Shown in pieces: positions 9,277 to 18,706 of a stretch of DNA of 64,000 nt. This stretch comes from Lachnospiraceae bacterium (GTDB taxonomy: Bacteria > Bacillota > Clostridia > Lachnospirales > Lachnospiraceae), in assembly GCA_017540265.1 (NCBI GenBank), contig JAFYBJ010000004.1, positions 62,001-126,000 of the forward strand, read 5' to 3'. The notes beneath the pieces are model-generated. The model was not told where the DNA came from, did no database searches, and saw only the letters and a program-made list of their open reading frames with translations. A program made the position numbers and the translations under genes. Every line of letters begins with the position of its first letter. The stretch's first letter is position 1.

Positions 9277-10290
9277 TCAGATAATGATCTCGTCGCCGCC
9301 GCCTCTTGAGATGACGATCTCGCCTGCATCCTCAAGCTTCCTGATGACATTGACTATCTTCTGCTGCGCATCTTCCACGTCCTTCATACGCACGGGACCC
9401 ATGAATTCCATATCCTCTTTTATCATATCAGCAAGACGTGATGAGAGGTTGTGGAATATCTTGTCCTGAACTTCCGTATTGGAGCCCTTAAGCGCAAGCG
9501 AAAGCTCGGAATTTTCAACATCACGCAGCACACGCTGTATGGAACGGTCGTCCAAAAGCAGTATATCCTCGAATACGAACATCTTCTTTCTGATCTCGTC
9601 CGCAAGCTCCGGATCCTCTATGCTTAAGATCTCCATGATATGCTTTTCCGTTCCGCGGTCCGTGGAATTTAATATCTCTACCACCTGATCCACGCCGCCT
9701 ATCTGCGTATAATCCTGATTTACAAGATTTGCAAGCTTGCTCTCGAGCACTCTCTCCACCTCCTGGATGACATCAGGGCTTGTCCTGTCCATGGTGGCAA
9801 TACGTTTTGCAACATCAGCCTGCTCATCCTGGGGAAGAGCCGATATGATGAGCGCCGCCTGTGTGGAAGAAAGATACGAAAGGATAAGGGCTATGGTCTG
9901 CGGATGCTCATCCTGTATGAAGGATAAGAGCTGTGAAGGATCTGTCTTCCTTACGAATTCGAAAGGTTTTACCTGCAGCGATGCCGTGAGCTTCCCTATG
10001 ACATCCAGGGCCTTTTCCACGCCGAGAGCCTTCTCTAAGAGTTCCTTTGCATAGCCTATACCGCCTTCGGCGATATACTGCTGTGCAAGACAGATCTCAT
10101 AAAACTCGTTTATAACATCTTCCTTTATCTGAGGGGAGATGCTCCTGGTATTTGCTATCTCAAGGGTAAGGTCCTCTATCTCCTCCTCCTTCAGATGTTT
10201 GAAAACAGTAGAGCTCATTTCCGGCCCCAGGCTTATGAGCAGCACCGCTGCTTTTTGTATACCTGAAAGTTCTGAATTATCAGAAGCCAT
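9277..10290 (-). CDS. fliG: Flagellar motor switch protein FliG
   Basis: Rotor protein linking the FliF ring to the C-ring and receiving torque from MotA. The N-terminal FliF-binding domain (SGIQKAAVLLISLGPE), the EHPQTIALILSYL motif of the middle domain at about 125-140, and the charged C-terminal torque helix (ILLLDDRSIQRVLRDVE) are all visible. The preferred start is the second ATG (10288-10290). The first ATG directly abuts AAGGAG, whereas the second lies 6 nt after it. Confidence 0.96.
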   Translation of the reverse strand: MASDNSELSGIQKAAVLLISLGPEMSSTVFKHLKEEEIEDLTLEIANTRSISPQIKEDVINEFYEICLAQQYIAEGGIGYAKELLEKALGVEKALDVIGKLTASLQVKPFEFVRKTDPSQLLSFIQDEHPQTIALILSYLSSTQAALIISALPQDEQADVAKRIATMDRTSPDVIQEVERVLESKLANLVNQDYTQIGGVDQVVEILNSTDRGTEKHIMEILSIEDPELADEIRKKMFVFEDILLLDDRSIQRVLRDVENSELSLALKGSNTEVQDKIFHNLSSRLADMIKEDMEFMGPVRMKDVEDAQQKIVNVIRKLEDAGEIVISRGGGDEIII

Positions 10291-10301
10291 CGCCATCTCC
10301 T

Positions 10302-11906
10302 TTACATGTCCTCATTTAACCAGTTTCTCAGCAGATTTGCCGCAGCATCGGGATTGTCCTCAACGAATTTCTCAACTATCCGCCTTGCCTCGGATTTATC
10401 TTCAACTCCTATCTCCTCAAGCTCCTCTTGCGCAGTGGACTGAAGTATCTCATCTATGGATACCTCGGGCTCAGCCTCTTCCTGTCTTGCCTGATGCATG
10501 GAGCGGAGTATGACAAAGGCAAGGAGTCCAAGTATCAGCACTATAAGAAGTATGGTGAGGATATCCGTGATATCCATATCTATTCCCTGATGATCTATGA
10601 AGAAAGGCTCTTCATACGATAGTATCGTTATGTCATTTACGCCTATGCCTGTGGCTGTGGATACTGCCTGCAGCACATCGGGATCAACTTCCAGCTTGGT
10701 GCGGACGTCATTGTTGTTTTTATACTGTTCCCAGGTGATACCTTCCAGAAGTCCCTCAGCCCTCACATCATCCTCACGCACATTCCTGTAGGTGATGGTG
10801 GTGACGGAAAGAGAGGATTCATCATATTTTATGGCGCCGGCAGGTACCTGCTGCATCATGGTGGATTCATCCGGCAGATAATCATAGGATTCCTCAACCG
10901 CCGAAGACTGTGAATACTGATCGTCCTCATACTGGTAACTTGTCTCTGTATTGGAATCGGTTCCCGGCTCTCCTGATACGCCGCCCACATTTGAAGAATT
11001 ATACAGATCCTTTGATGCAAGCATTCCTTCTTCGCGCCCCTCCGGAGCCCAGTAAAGATGATTTGCATGTTCGGTATAGCTGTTATCAAGGACCACGTTT
11101 ACGGCGGCATCAATGGAAGAATACTGGTTCGTGGACGTAAGGACCCTCACCACTTCATCCCTCATCTGCTTTGCAACCTGTGCCTGAAGCGCATACTGGG
11201 ACGAAGCTGCGCCAAAAGTTGACGTCTCGCTGGATCCCGAATAAAGAAGTGTGCCGTCTGTATCGAGTATCGTCACATTTTCGGTCGTGGAATTTCCGAG
11301 AGCCGTAGCCACAAACCTTGCGATGGCAGCTGCATTATCTGCGGTACATGCTCCCGAAAGTTCAAGCTGCACGGCAGCATAGGACTCCTTGTTCCTTGAT
11401 ATGAGAGTCCCGTCCTGTTCGGGGATATTCAACTGTATCGCCGCACTTTTTACAAAGCTGTAGCTTTCAAGCTCTTCCTTCATGAAATCCTGAAGGTAGA
11501 CTATATATCTTTTCTGAGTATCCGATTCGGTGGAAAAGAGGCCGCCGCTTGTCACATTATCTATGGTCATGGCCTCGGTGGATATCCTGTTTGAACCAAG
11601 TAAGAGATTTGCCTTTGTATAATCCTTACGGTCTATGCTTATATCCAGTCCGTCTATACTGGTTATATAGCCGATCTCATTGGAATTAAGAAGCTCTATG
11701 ACCTCATTGGCTTCCTTGGCGTTCTGGGATTTATGTATGACCACATACTTGGGCCTTGTTGCGGCAAATATGAGAACAGCAAAGGCAGCAATGGTAAAGA
11801 CCGCGATCGCAGAGATCGTGATCTTCTGTCTTCGTGAAAACTTCTCCCACCAGTTGATGAACCTTTGAGGCAGTGACCTGAACCACGCCACTATCCTGTC
11901 TATCAT
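10302..11906 (-). CDS. fliF: Flagellar MS-ring protein FliF
   Basis: 534-aa protein that forms the MS ring, the export housing and rotor base. Two membrane segments flank the ring-building region: one at about 27-47 (KITISAIAVFTIAAFAVLI) and one near 440-465 (TDILTILLIVLILGLLAFVI). The YscJ-like motifs of the first ring-building domain follow the first helix (EVIELLNSNEIGY). The C-terminal tail, EEIGVEDKSEARRIVEKFV and onward, is the FliG-binding region. ACGGAGG site before the ATG. Confidence 0.96.
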   Translation of the reverse strand: MIDRIVAWFRSLPQRFINWWEKFSRRQKITISAIAVFTIAAFAVLIFAATRPKYVVIHKSQNAKEANEVIELLNSNEIGYITSIDGLDISIDRKDYTKANLLLGSNRISTEAMTIDNVTSGGLFSTESDTQKRYIVYLQDFMKEELESYSFVKSAAIQLNIPEQDGTLISRNKESYAAVQLELSGACTADNAAAIARFVATALGNSTTENVTILDTDGTLLYSGSSETSTFGAASSQYALQAQVAKQMRDEVVRVLTSTNQYSSIDAAVNVVLDNSYTEHANHLYWAPEGREEGMLASKDLYNSSNVGGVSGEPGTDSNTETSYQYEDDQYSQSSAVEESYDYLPDESTMMQQVPAGAIKYDESSLSVTTITYRNVREDDVRAEGLLEGITWEQYKNNNDVRTKLEVDPDVLQAVSTATGIGVNDITILSYEEPFFIDHQGIDMDITDILTILLIVLILGLLAFVILRSMHQARQEEAEPEVSIDEILQSTAQEELEEIGVEDKSEARRIVEKFVEDNPDAAANLLRNWLNEDM

Positions 11907-11943
11907 CTCATACCTCCGTTACGCCATGCTTTTTCTGCCACGG

Positions 11944-12267
11944 TCAGATCTGCATATTGATCAGTGTTTTATAAGATTCCATAAAAGCATTTTTAACGGC
12001 AACAGTATACTGCAACGCCGTAGAAGCTTTCTGGAGTGCAACCGCCAGATCATGGGTGCTCGTTGCCTCTCCTATGGCAAGCTTTATCTCTTCATCCTCA
12101 GCTTTTGAAAGATACCCGTTTGTCTGGTTTATATCACTGAGCACTGATTTAAAGATAGCGCCGAACATATCATTATCTTCAGCCTGCCTTATCATGCTCC
12201 TGTCGTTAAGAGGCTCTATGGTCCTTAAGTTATCCATAAAAACCGGTGTAGCATTTACAGGTCCCAT
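11944..12267 (-). CDS. fliE: Flagellar hook-basal body protein FliE
   Basis: 107-aa rod/MS-ring junction protein. The family C-terminus is visible: the AVALQKASTALQYTVAVKNA region followed by SYKTLINMQI. Normal length, a clear GGGAGG site, and the canonical position between flgC and fliF. Confidence 0.94.
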   Translation of the reverse strand: MGPVNATPVFMDNLRTIEPLNDRSMIRQAEDNDMFGAIFKSVLSDINQTNGYLSKAEDEEIKLAIGEATSTHDLAVALQKASTALQYTVAVKNAFMESYKTLINMQI

Positions 12268-12289
12268 GACTTACCTCCCTGCTTTTATT

Positions 12290-12781
12290 TTACGAACGGC
12301 TTGCCAGTGAAAGACCTGTAGTGGCCATTGATTTGCTGGCATTAAACACGGTTGCATTTGCCTCATAGGCTCTTGAAGCATCTATGAGATTGGTCATTTC
12401 AGTTACTATATTTACATTCGGATATGTGACATAGCCGTTTTCATCCGCATCGGGATGAGCAGGATCATAGACCATATTCATCTGGGTCTCATCATCCTCA
12501 TGGATATCGGTTATCTTAACGCCGTATCCTATCATATCATCAGAAAATTCATTCCTTCTGGTCCTGCCCTTTCCCACGATATGATCCAGGACTTTGCCGA
12601 AATTCCTGTAATGATCATCTGTTTCCTGGGTAGTGAAGGTAACTATCTTTCTTCTGTAAGGGGTTCCGTCTGCAGTACGTGTGGTATTTGCATTTGCCAC
12701 ATTCTCCGCAATGGTATCCATCCTGTAACGCTCGGCAGTAAGTCCTGTAGCGCTTATATCAAAAGCATTGAACATTCCCAT
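12290..12781 (-). CDS. flgC: Flagellar basal-body rod protein FlgC
   Basis: Proximal rod subunit, 163 aa. The N-terminal motif (FDISATGLTAERYRMDTIAE, then VANANTTR) and C-terminal motif (NIVTEMTNLIDASRAYEAN) are both intact. The gene lies between flgB and fliE with short spacers. Confidence 0.96.
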   Translation of the reverse strand: MGMFNAFDISATGLTAERYRMDTIAENVANANTTRTADGTPYRRKIVTFTTQETDDHYRNFGKVLDHIVGKGRTRRNEFSDDMIGYGVKITDIHEDDETQMNMVYDPAHPDADENGYVTYPNVNIVTEMTNLIDASRAYEANATVFNASKSMATTGLSLASRS

Positions 12782-12802
12782 ATTATGTCACCCCCCCCTT
12801 TC

Positions 12803-13198
12803 TTATGATGTCCTCATGGCTGTCGTCAGATTTCCGAATTCACTCTGCATACAGCTCACCAGTGCATTATACGTGATCTGGTTTTCAGCCAGATACACGT
12901 TTTCCGTTTCTATATCAACATTGTTCCCGTCAAGCCTGTAACTGTAATCGAAGGCATCGGTATAAACCCTCGGCTCGATCTTTGATAGTTCGAGATTGTA
13001 TACCCTCTGATCCAGATTATCATACTCCACCTTGTTTAATATCCTGGTAAGTTCCCTTTCAAAGGATACATCCTGCCTCTTATAGCCCGGGGTATCGGCA
13101 TTTGCTATATTGTTTGATATAGCCTCATTCCTTAACCACGCGGCATCCGCAGCCTTATCCAGGACATTTATGTAATCGTAAACCTTGGCATTTATCAT
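12803..13198 (-). CDS. flgB: Flagellar basal-body rod protein FlgB
   Basis: Proximal rod subunit, 131 aa, and first gene of the fla operon. Rod motif at about 15-40 (AWLRNEAISNNIANADTPGY) and C-terminal segment ENQITYNALVSCM. It is preceded by a long non-coding leader (about 145 nt) containing two promoters. The ribosome site (GAAAGGAT) is only moderate. Confidence 0.95.
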   Translation of the reverse strand: MINAKVYDYINVLDKAADAAWLRNEAISNNIANADTPGYKRQDVSFERELTRILNKVEYDNLDQRVYNLELSKIEPRVYTDAFDYSYRLDGNNVDIETENVYLAENQITYNALVSCMQSEFGNLTTAMRTS

Positions 13199-13345
13199 AT
13201 AAGGATCCTTTCTGTAAGCTCACTGCCGCAAAAAAGGCACGGACAGCTCACCCTTCTTTCAAGCTTCCATGCCCCCGAGGATCATGCATCCGTGAACGAT
13301 CCTGCGATATATGATCAGCGTGCTGATACAGCTACTCCGTTTTAT

Positions 13346-13373
13346 ATATCGGCAGTTTCGTTATAAATCTTTA
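13346..13373 (-). promoter_or_regulatory. SigD (sigma-28)-type promoter for the fla operon
   Basis: Read on the minus strand, TAAA at 13373-13370 is followed by 16 nt and then GCCGATAT at 13353-13346. This matches the B. subtilis SigD -10 exactly and its -35 core, with acceptable spacing. Transcription would begin about 140 nt upstream of flgB. Confidence 0.75.
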
Positions 13374-13385
13374 CTTTACATAACT

Positions 13386-13413
13386 ATTATAATTATTTTT
13401 TTATTTATTACAA
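13386..13413 (-). promoter_or_regulatory. Housekeeping (SigA-type) promoter upstream of flgB
   Basis: Minus strand TTGTAA (13413-13408), 16-nt spacer, TATAAT (13391-13386). It lies immediately upstream of the SigD-type site in the codY-flgB gap. No other obvious signal was seen in the remainder of the 13199-13466 gap. Confidence 0.65.
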
Positions 13414-13466
13414 GTGCTTTTTCAAAATACTGTGGACTTACAGTATGAAATGTGCTAGATGTGGTA

Positions 13467-14294
13467 TCATTCAGTTTCTTTTATTCCGGTCTGCTCATAT
13501 ATAAGCCTGTTGATGACCTTTACTTCCGTACCCCTTACACCTCTTGAATGTGTCATAAAAACACCGGCCCCGGTCATCTTTCTTACGGCATTTACAAGGC
13601 TTGTCCTTGATATTCCGGTCTCTTCCGAAAGTTTTGTAAGGTTTACGGTACCTGCACCTTCGGGACCAAGTTTTGACAATACGGCTTTAACCGATTCCAT
13701 TTCCGAAGGACTGGTGGCGCCGAGTACGTCATTGACATTCTTTACCCTGATATCACTTTCCTTATGCTCTTCGTCTTTCGCACGCATAAGTTCAAGTCCC
13801 ACCACGGTAGCCGCATATTCGGCAAGTATTATGTCATCTATGTCAAACATATCCTCTTCCCGGTATATGAGCAGAGTGCCAAGCCTCTCACCCCTGATAT
13901 AAATCGGAGTGATCATGGTCCTGTACTCCTTTACGCCCCCGGGGGCCTCGCTCTGTCCGCTTCTTCTGTCAAACCCCTTTACCGTATTCCATGAAAACCC
14001 CAGAGCTAAGAGTCCGGCATTTTCCTGCGTGGAAAGGATGGATAAGAATCTGCCGTTAAGCGCCCCGTCTATATATCCTCCCACTTCATACGAAAGCAGC
14101 TCATCTATGCGCCTGATATCTTTTCCCTCGCCTACACCAAGTACCTTCCCCTTTCTGCTTATCACCAGAGCATAGGAAGTAAGCGTTTCGGATACAACCC
14201 TGCATATATCGGAAAACGCAACCTTTGACGAAACATTATTGTGAAGGAGGGTCTCTATCCTCCTGGTCTTATCCAAAAGACTTATACCGGCCAT
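13467..14294 (-). CDS. codY: GTP-sensing global repressor CodY
   Basis: 275-aa nutrient-status regulator that senses GTP and branched-chain amino acids. It has an N-terminal GAF-type domain (about 1-160) and a C-terminal winged helix at about 205-265, with the recognition region LSEETGISRTSLVNAVRKM followed by GAGVFMTHSRGVRGTEVKVI. It lies directly upstream of the fla operon, as in B. subtilis. The intervening hslVU, xerC and trmFO of that species are absent here. The gap to the downstream operon contains promoters, so the fla genes need not depend on codY transcription. Confidence 0.95.
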   Translation of the reverse strand: MAGISLLDKTRRIETLLHNNVSSKVAFSDICRVVSETLTSYALVISRKGKVLGVGEGKDIRRIDELLSYEVGGYIDGALNGRFLSILSTQENAGLLALGFSWNTVKGFDRRSGQSEAPGGVKEYRTMITPIYIRGERLGTLLIYREEDMFDIDDIILAEYAATVVGLELMRAKDEEHKESDIRVKNVNDVLGATSPSEMESVKAVLSKLGPEGAGTVNLTKLSEETGISRTSLVNAVRKMTGAGVFMTHSRGVRGTEVKVINRLIYEQTGIKETE

Positions 14295-14321
14295 TTATTT
14301 ACCTCATCATATAAACATATA

Positions 14322-16427
14322 TCAATCTTCTGCAGATTCGTAATCTTCAACGTAGCCGCATTCTTCACCCATACATACGAGCTTCTTTCCTTTTATCATA
14401 AGGAGGGACTCACAGCGCGGGCACTTCTTTTCCACCGGTCTGTTCCAGCTCATGAAATCACATTCAGGGACATGCTCACAGCCGTAATACTTTCTGCCTT
14501 TCTTCGTCATGCGTATCACGATCTCGCCGCCACATTTGGGACACTTTACGCCTATCTTCTCATAATAAGGCTTGGTATTCCTGCATTCAGGGAAACCGGG
14601 GCATGCAAGGAATCTTCCGTGAGGGCCGTACTTTATGACCATCTTCCTTCCGCAGTTCTCACATTCAACATCGGATTCCTCATCTTTTATCTCTATATCC
14701 GCAAGCTCTTTCTCAGCTTTTTTTACAGCCTCGTCAAGATCGGGATAGAAATTTCTGATTATAGTCTTCCACTCTATGCTGCCTTCTTCCACACCGTCTA
14801 ACATGCTTTCCATGTTCGCGGTGAATTTCGGATCCACTATCGCAGGGAATTCATCTTCCATCACTTTGTTCACCACATCACCCAGCTCGGAAACAAAGAG
14901 ATTTTTATTTTCCTTTATGACATAGCGTCTTGCAAGTATGGTGTATATGGTGGGCGCATAGGTGGAAGGTCTGCCTATTCCCTGTTCTTCAAGGGTACGC
15001 ACCAGGCTCGCTTCCGTAAAATGCGCGGGCGGCTGGGTGAAATGCTGCTTCTTTTCAAGCGAGTCAAAGCAGATCCTGCTGCCCTCGTCTATCTCATTTA
15101 TCAGAAAGGCATTTTCAGCCTTGCCGTTGTCATTATCCCTGCCCTCATCCGCATAAACAGCCATGAAACCTTCGCTCTTTAACGCAGATGCCGAAGCGGT
15201 AAAGGTCACGCCCTTAGCGCTTAATTTCACACTTAAGGTATCGTATACGGCGGACGCCATGCGGCTTGCCGTAAACCGCTTCCATATAAGGGAATAGAGC
15301 CTGTACTGGTCGCGGCTTAAATCATCCTTTACCTTTTCCGGAAGTATATTTATATCCGTAGGTCTTATGGCTTCGTGCGCATCCTGTATCTTCTTTGCGC
15401 TGTCGGCCTTTTCCTTCTTTTCCTTCTCCTCGCTCTTTGCAAGAGCCTCTGCACCGTAATGAGATGCAATAAAATTCTCCGCCATTTCCTTTGCATAATC
15501 GGAAACTCTGGTCGAATCCGTACGAAGATACGAGATGAGCGCCACTGTTCCCTCGCCCTTTATCTGCACGCCTTCATAAAGCTGCTGTGCGATCTGCATT
15601 GTCTTTCTCGTGGAGAAATTAAGGCCCTTGCTGGCCTCCTGCTGAAGGGTTGAGGTGGTGAAGGGAAGCGGAGCTTTTCTTGTACGCTCGCCTCTCCTGC
15701 TTTCCTTTATCTCAAAATGCGCTCCCGAAAGAAGTTTTTCTATGCGGTCTGCCTCTTCTTTTGTATCTATTGTCTTCTTGCCGTTTTCGTCACAATAAAA
15801 ATGAGCGGTAAAGGATTTCTTCTTTCCCTCAGGAGTAAGAAGAGCATCTAAGGTCCAGTACTCCTCTGGGATAAAAGCTTCTATCTGCGCTTCTCTGTCA
15901 CAGATAAGCTTTAAGGCCACACTCTGTACACGCCCGGCAGAAAGCCCTCTCTTTATCTTGGACCAGAGCAAAGGCGAAATACGGTATCCCACCATTCTGT
16001 CAAGAATCCGGCGGGCCTGCTGCGCATCCACCAGGTTCATGTCTATCTCCCTGGCATTCTTTATGGATTCCTTAACCGCATTCTTTGTGATCTCATTAAA
16101 GCTTATCCTTTCCACTTTTTTATCGGAAAGCTTTAATGCACTGTAAAGATGCCAGCTTATCGCTTCTCCCTCACGGTCCGGGTCGGTTGCGAGATAGATC
16201 TTATCAGCTTTCTTTACCTCGCGCCTGAGCTTTGCAAGCAGGTCTCCCTTGCCCCTTATGGTTATGTATCTGGGTTCGTAATCATTCTCCACATCAATGC
16301 CCAGACTGCTCTTTGGAAGATCCCTTACATGTCCCTGGCTTGCAACCACTTCATAATTTGAACCGAGAAATTTTTTTATCGTCTTTACCTTCGCAGGTGA
16401 CTCGACTATAACAAGATTCTTTGCCAT
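14322..16427 (-). CDS. topA: DNA topoisomerase I
   Basis: Type IA topoisomerase that relaxes negative supercoils. Residues 1-115 form the Toprim domain (LVIVESPAKVKTIKKFLG; ATDPDREGEAISWH). The catalytic tyrosine lies in SYLRTDSTRVSDYAKE near residue 297. Three C-terminal zinc ribbons follow (CENCGRKM, CPKCGGEIV, CPRCESLL). 701 aa is the usual Firmicutes length. The gene is 27 nt upstream of codY, preserving the topA-codY linkage. Confidence 0.97.
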   Translation of the reverse strand: MAKNLVIVESPAKVKTIKKFLGSNYEVVASQGHVRDLPKSSLGIDVENDYEPRYITIRGKGDLLAKLRREVKKADKIYLATDPDREGEAISWHLYSALKLSDKKVERISFNEITKNAVKESIKNAREIDMNLVDAQQARRILDRMVGYRISPLLWSKIKRGLSAGRVQSVALKLICDREAQIEAFIPEEYWTLDALLTPEGKKKSFTAHFYCDENGKKTIDTKEEADRIEKLLSGAHFEIKESRRGERTRKAPLPFTTSTLQQEASKGLNFSTRKTMQIAQQLYEGVQIKGEGTVALISYLRTDSTRVSDYAKEMAENFIASHYGAEALAKSEEKEKKEKADSAKKIQDAHEAIRPTDINILPEKVKDDLSRDQYRLYSLIWKRFTASRMASAVYDTLSVKLSAKGVTFTASASALKSEGFMAVYADEGRDNDNGKAENAFLINEIDEGSRICFDSLEKKQHFTQPPAHFTEASLVRTLEEQGIGRPSTYAPTIYTILARRYVIKENKNLFVSELGDVVNKVMEDEFPAIVDPKFTANMESMLDGVEEGSIEWKTIIRNFYPDLDEAVKKAEKELADIEIKDEESDVECENCGRKMVIKYGPHGRFLACPGFPECRNTKPYYEKIGVKCPKCGGEIVIRMTKKGRKYYGCEHVPECDFMSWNRPVEKKCPRCESLLMIKGKKLVCMGEECGYVEDYESAED

Positions 16428-16450
16428 CGAAATTTATCTCCGCATCCCTG

Positions 16451-18139
16451 TCATTCGGCAGATATTATGTAATAATATACCGGCTGTCCGCCTTCAGCCA
16501 ATTCAACATCGGCAGACGGATATTTTTCCATTATCTTCTTTTTGAAACTCTCAGCCTCTTCAGGCTTTACATCGGCACCGCTGTAAATGCTTATCACATC
16601 GCCCGATCCGCCCGTCATGGCTTCTAACATCTTAAGGCCTACTTCCTCAATATCCTTTCCCTCGGAAAGAATGCCCGCATCTCCTACCGCCATATAATCA
16701 CCGGCATGGATCTCAATGCCGTCTATCGTGGTGTCGCGTACGGCATAGGTGATCTCACCTGTCTTTACTCCTAAAGCCGCTTCTGTCATGGCGTCCTTAT
16801 TTTCCTCAAACGAAGCATCGGGGATAAAGGCTATGAGCGCAGTGATACCCTGGGGTATGGTCTTTGCGGGTATTACGCATACCTGCTTTTCCTTTTCAAG
16901 ACCCGCTGCCTGGTTGGCCGCAAGTATTATATTCTTATTGTTTGGAAGAACATAGACCGTCTTTGCATTAACCTTCTCCACAGCCTTAAGAATATCCTCC
17001 GTGCTGGGATTCATGGTCTGTCCGCCCTCTATCACCACATCCGCCCCGAGATTGCGCATTATCTCCGCAATACCGGCACCGGCAGCAACAGACACAAAGC
17101 CGTACTCCTTTGCGGGTACAGCAGGTGCAGCCTTTATCTCTGCCTCCTTTGCCGTATCTGCCTTCGCTTCGGCTTTTAATGCTTTATTCTCCTCCGGAAG
17201 ATCCCTCTTCCTGTTCTTTACGGATACATCTATGATCTCACCGTAGGTAAGAGCCTTCTGTATCACAAAACCGGGGTCATTTGTGTTAACGGACATGTTC
17301 ACCACATTTCCGTCAATGCTTGCCTGGGCTTCGTCACCTATCTCTTTTAAATACTTGCGCAGATCATTTTCCGTAGGGATCTTTACCCCTTTGTTTAATA
17401 TTATCGCAGCATAGGTATGATAAAGGAATTCCGGAAGCTTTTCCTCTTCCTTCTCCTCAAATTTCCTTACCTCTCCCGCAGCGGCATCGGTCCCTTCATC
17501 CATCGTAAAAGGAATACCCTTTCCAATGAGACCGTCATAAACACCTTCTATGACCGCCAAAAGTCCGGCACCGCCTGAATCCACCACTCCCGCTTCCTTA
17601 AGTACAGGCAGAAGCTCAGGCGTTTTTTGTAATGCGGCATTTCCCGCTTCTATTACTTCCTTAAGGAGTACTTCTATATCCTGCTCGCCCCTGTAAACCA
17701 CCTCGGAAGCTCTTTCACCCATTGCCTTTGCTACTGTAAGTATGGTGCCTTCCTTGGGCTGCATTACAGCCTTATATGCAGTTTCCACCGCTTTCTCACA
17801 GGCTGCAGCTATAGTGACGCAGTCAAGAGAATCATAGGTCTTCGCGATCTTTGTAAAGCCTCTGAAGATCTGGCTTAATATTACGCCTGAGTTACCTCTT
17901 GCACCTCTTAAGGAACCGGATGAAACCGCTTTGCAGAAATCCGCCATGGTCACATCGCCAAGCGCATCCACTTCTTTGGCCGCGCTCATGATGGTAAGGG
18001 TCATATTGGTTCCGGTATCTCCGTCAGGGACCGGGAAAACATTCAGTTCATTTATATGTTCTTTTTTTGATTCCAGATTCTTTGCGCCTGCAAGGAACAT
18101 CTTTGCAAGCATATCCGGAGCAAGTGTTGTAACAGCCAC
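16451..18139 (-). CDS. fakA: DAK2/DegV-type fatty acid kinase catalytic subunit (FakA/YloV-like)
   Basis: 562-aa protein with an N-terminal DhaL (DAK2) nucleotide-binding domain at about 1-200: the Mg-binding VPDGDTGTNMTLTI and the loop GSLRGARGNSGVILSQIF. A middle domain and a C-terminal FakA-specific region follow. FakA phosphorylates fatty acids held by FakB (DegV) partners; no fakB is in the window. An Ala/Glu/Lys-rich insert lies at about 325-345. The start is a GTG (18137-18139) 9 nt after AAGGAGG. It follows the asp23-like gene, the same pair as yloU-yloV. Confidence 0.9.
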   Translation of the reverse strand: MAVTTLAPDMLAKMFLAGAKNLESKKEHINELNVFPVPDGDTGTNMTLTIMSAAKEVDALGDVTMADFCKAVSSGSLRGARGNSGVILSQIFRGFTKIAKTYDSLDCVTIAAACEKAVETAYKAVMQPKEGTILTVAKAMGERASEVVYRGEQDIEVLLKEVIEAGNAALQKTPELLPVLKEAGVVDSGGAGLLAVIEGVYDGLIGKGIPFTMDEGTDAAAGEVRKFEEKEEEKLPEFLYHTYAAIILNKGVKIPTENDLRKYLKEIGDEAQASIDGNVVNMSVNTNDPGFVIQKALTYGEIIDVSVKNRKRDLPEENKALKAEAKADTAKEAEIKAAPAVPAKEYGFVSVAAGAGIAEIMRNLGADVVIEGGQTMNPSTEDILKAVEKVNAKTVYVLPNNKNIILAANQAAGLEKEKQVCVIPAKTIPQGITALIAFIPDASFEENKDAMTEAALGVKTGEITYAVRDTTIDGIEIHAGDYMAVGDAGILSEGKDIEEVGLKMLEAMTGGSGDVISIYSGADVKPEEAESFKKKIMEKYPSADVELAEGGQPVYYYIISAE

Positions 18140-18153
18140 TAAAAGCTTCCTCC

Positions 18154-18510
18154 TTAATCGATGACTCGCACGCCTTCAACAAATATATTTATCTTCTCTA
18201 CCTCGAGTCCCGTATATTCTTCTACTTTATATTTAACGGAGCTGGTGAGATTCTCGGTTACGGCAAGTATACTCACCCCGTAAGCAACTATCACATGAAA
18301 ATCAAGTATGAGCTTTCCGCCCTCTGTGCGCACGTTCACCCCGTGGCTTACGGAATCCCTTTTTAACAGCCTTACAAGTCCGTCTTTAACATTCACCGAA
18401 GCCATTCCCACGATACCGAAGCATTCGTTGGCTACGCTTCCCGCAAAAGAGGCAATGACATCATTGCTTATATGTATGCTTCCCATGGACGTGTCTATGG
18501 AACTGTTCAT
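18154..18510 (-). CDS. Asp23/YloU-family envelope stress protein
   Basis: 118-aa Asp23-domain protein. The central motif IASFAGSVANECFGIVGMA and the terminal IFVEGVRVID are typical. Its role in Firmicutes is poorly defined (membrane-associated stress protein; paired with FakA). A strong AAGGAGG site precedes the ATG. It is divergent from rpmB, with its own promoter. Confidence 0.9.
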   Translation of the reverse strand: MNSSIDTSMGSIHISNDVIASFAGSVANECFGIVGMASVNVKDGLVRLLKRDSVSHGVNVRTEGGKLILDFHVIVAYGVSILAVTENLTSSVKYKVEEYTGLEVEKINIFVEGVRVID

Positions 18511-18558
18511 ACGCTTTCCTCCTTAAAAAGAAATATGCACAAACTAAAAAACCACTTC

Positions 18559-18587
18559 ATTATAGATTATCATTTTTTTTTTTGCAA
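18559..18587 (-). promoter_or_regulatory. Promoter for the asp23-fakA-topA-codY unit
   Basis: Minus strand TTGCAA (18587-18582), 17-nt A-rich spacer, perfect TATAAT (18564-18559), about 50 nt upstream of the asp23-like ATG. Confidence 0.7.
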
Positions 18588-18611
18588 TCATTAGCAGACA
18601 TAAAAAAGTGC

Positions 18612-18640
18612 TTGCAATCCTCTTCCTCATCTGTTATCAT
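18612..18640 (+). promoter_or_regulatory. Promoter for rpmB
   Basis: TTGCAA (18612-18617), 17-nt spacer, TATCAT (18635-18640), about 65 nt upstream of the rpmB start. It is divergent from the asp23 promoter. Confidence 0.65.
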
Positions 18641-18706
18641 ATCTTCTGTTGCGGCAAAAGTCGCCATGAATTTCGGAAATATCTATCAAAAAGGGAGGTG
18701 TAAGCC

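Noticed and set aside
13414..13440. Possible CodY box (AATTTTCWGAAAATT-like) near codY-flgB
   Set aside because: Only a short TTTTGAAAA core is seen, with too many mismatches to call in an AT-rich gap.
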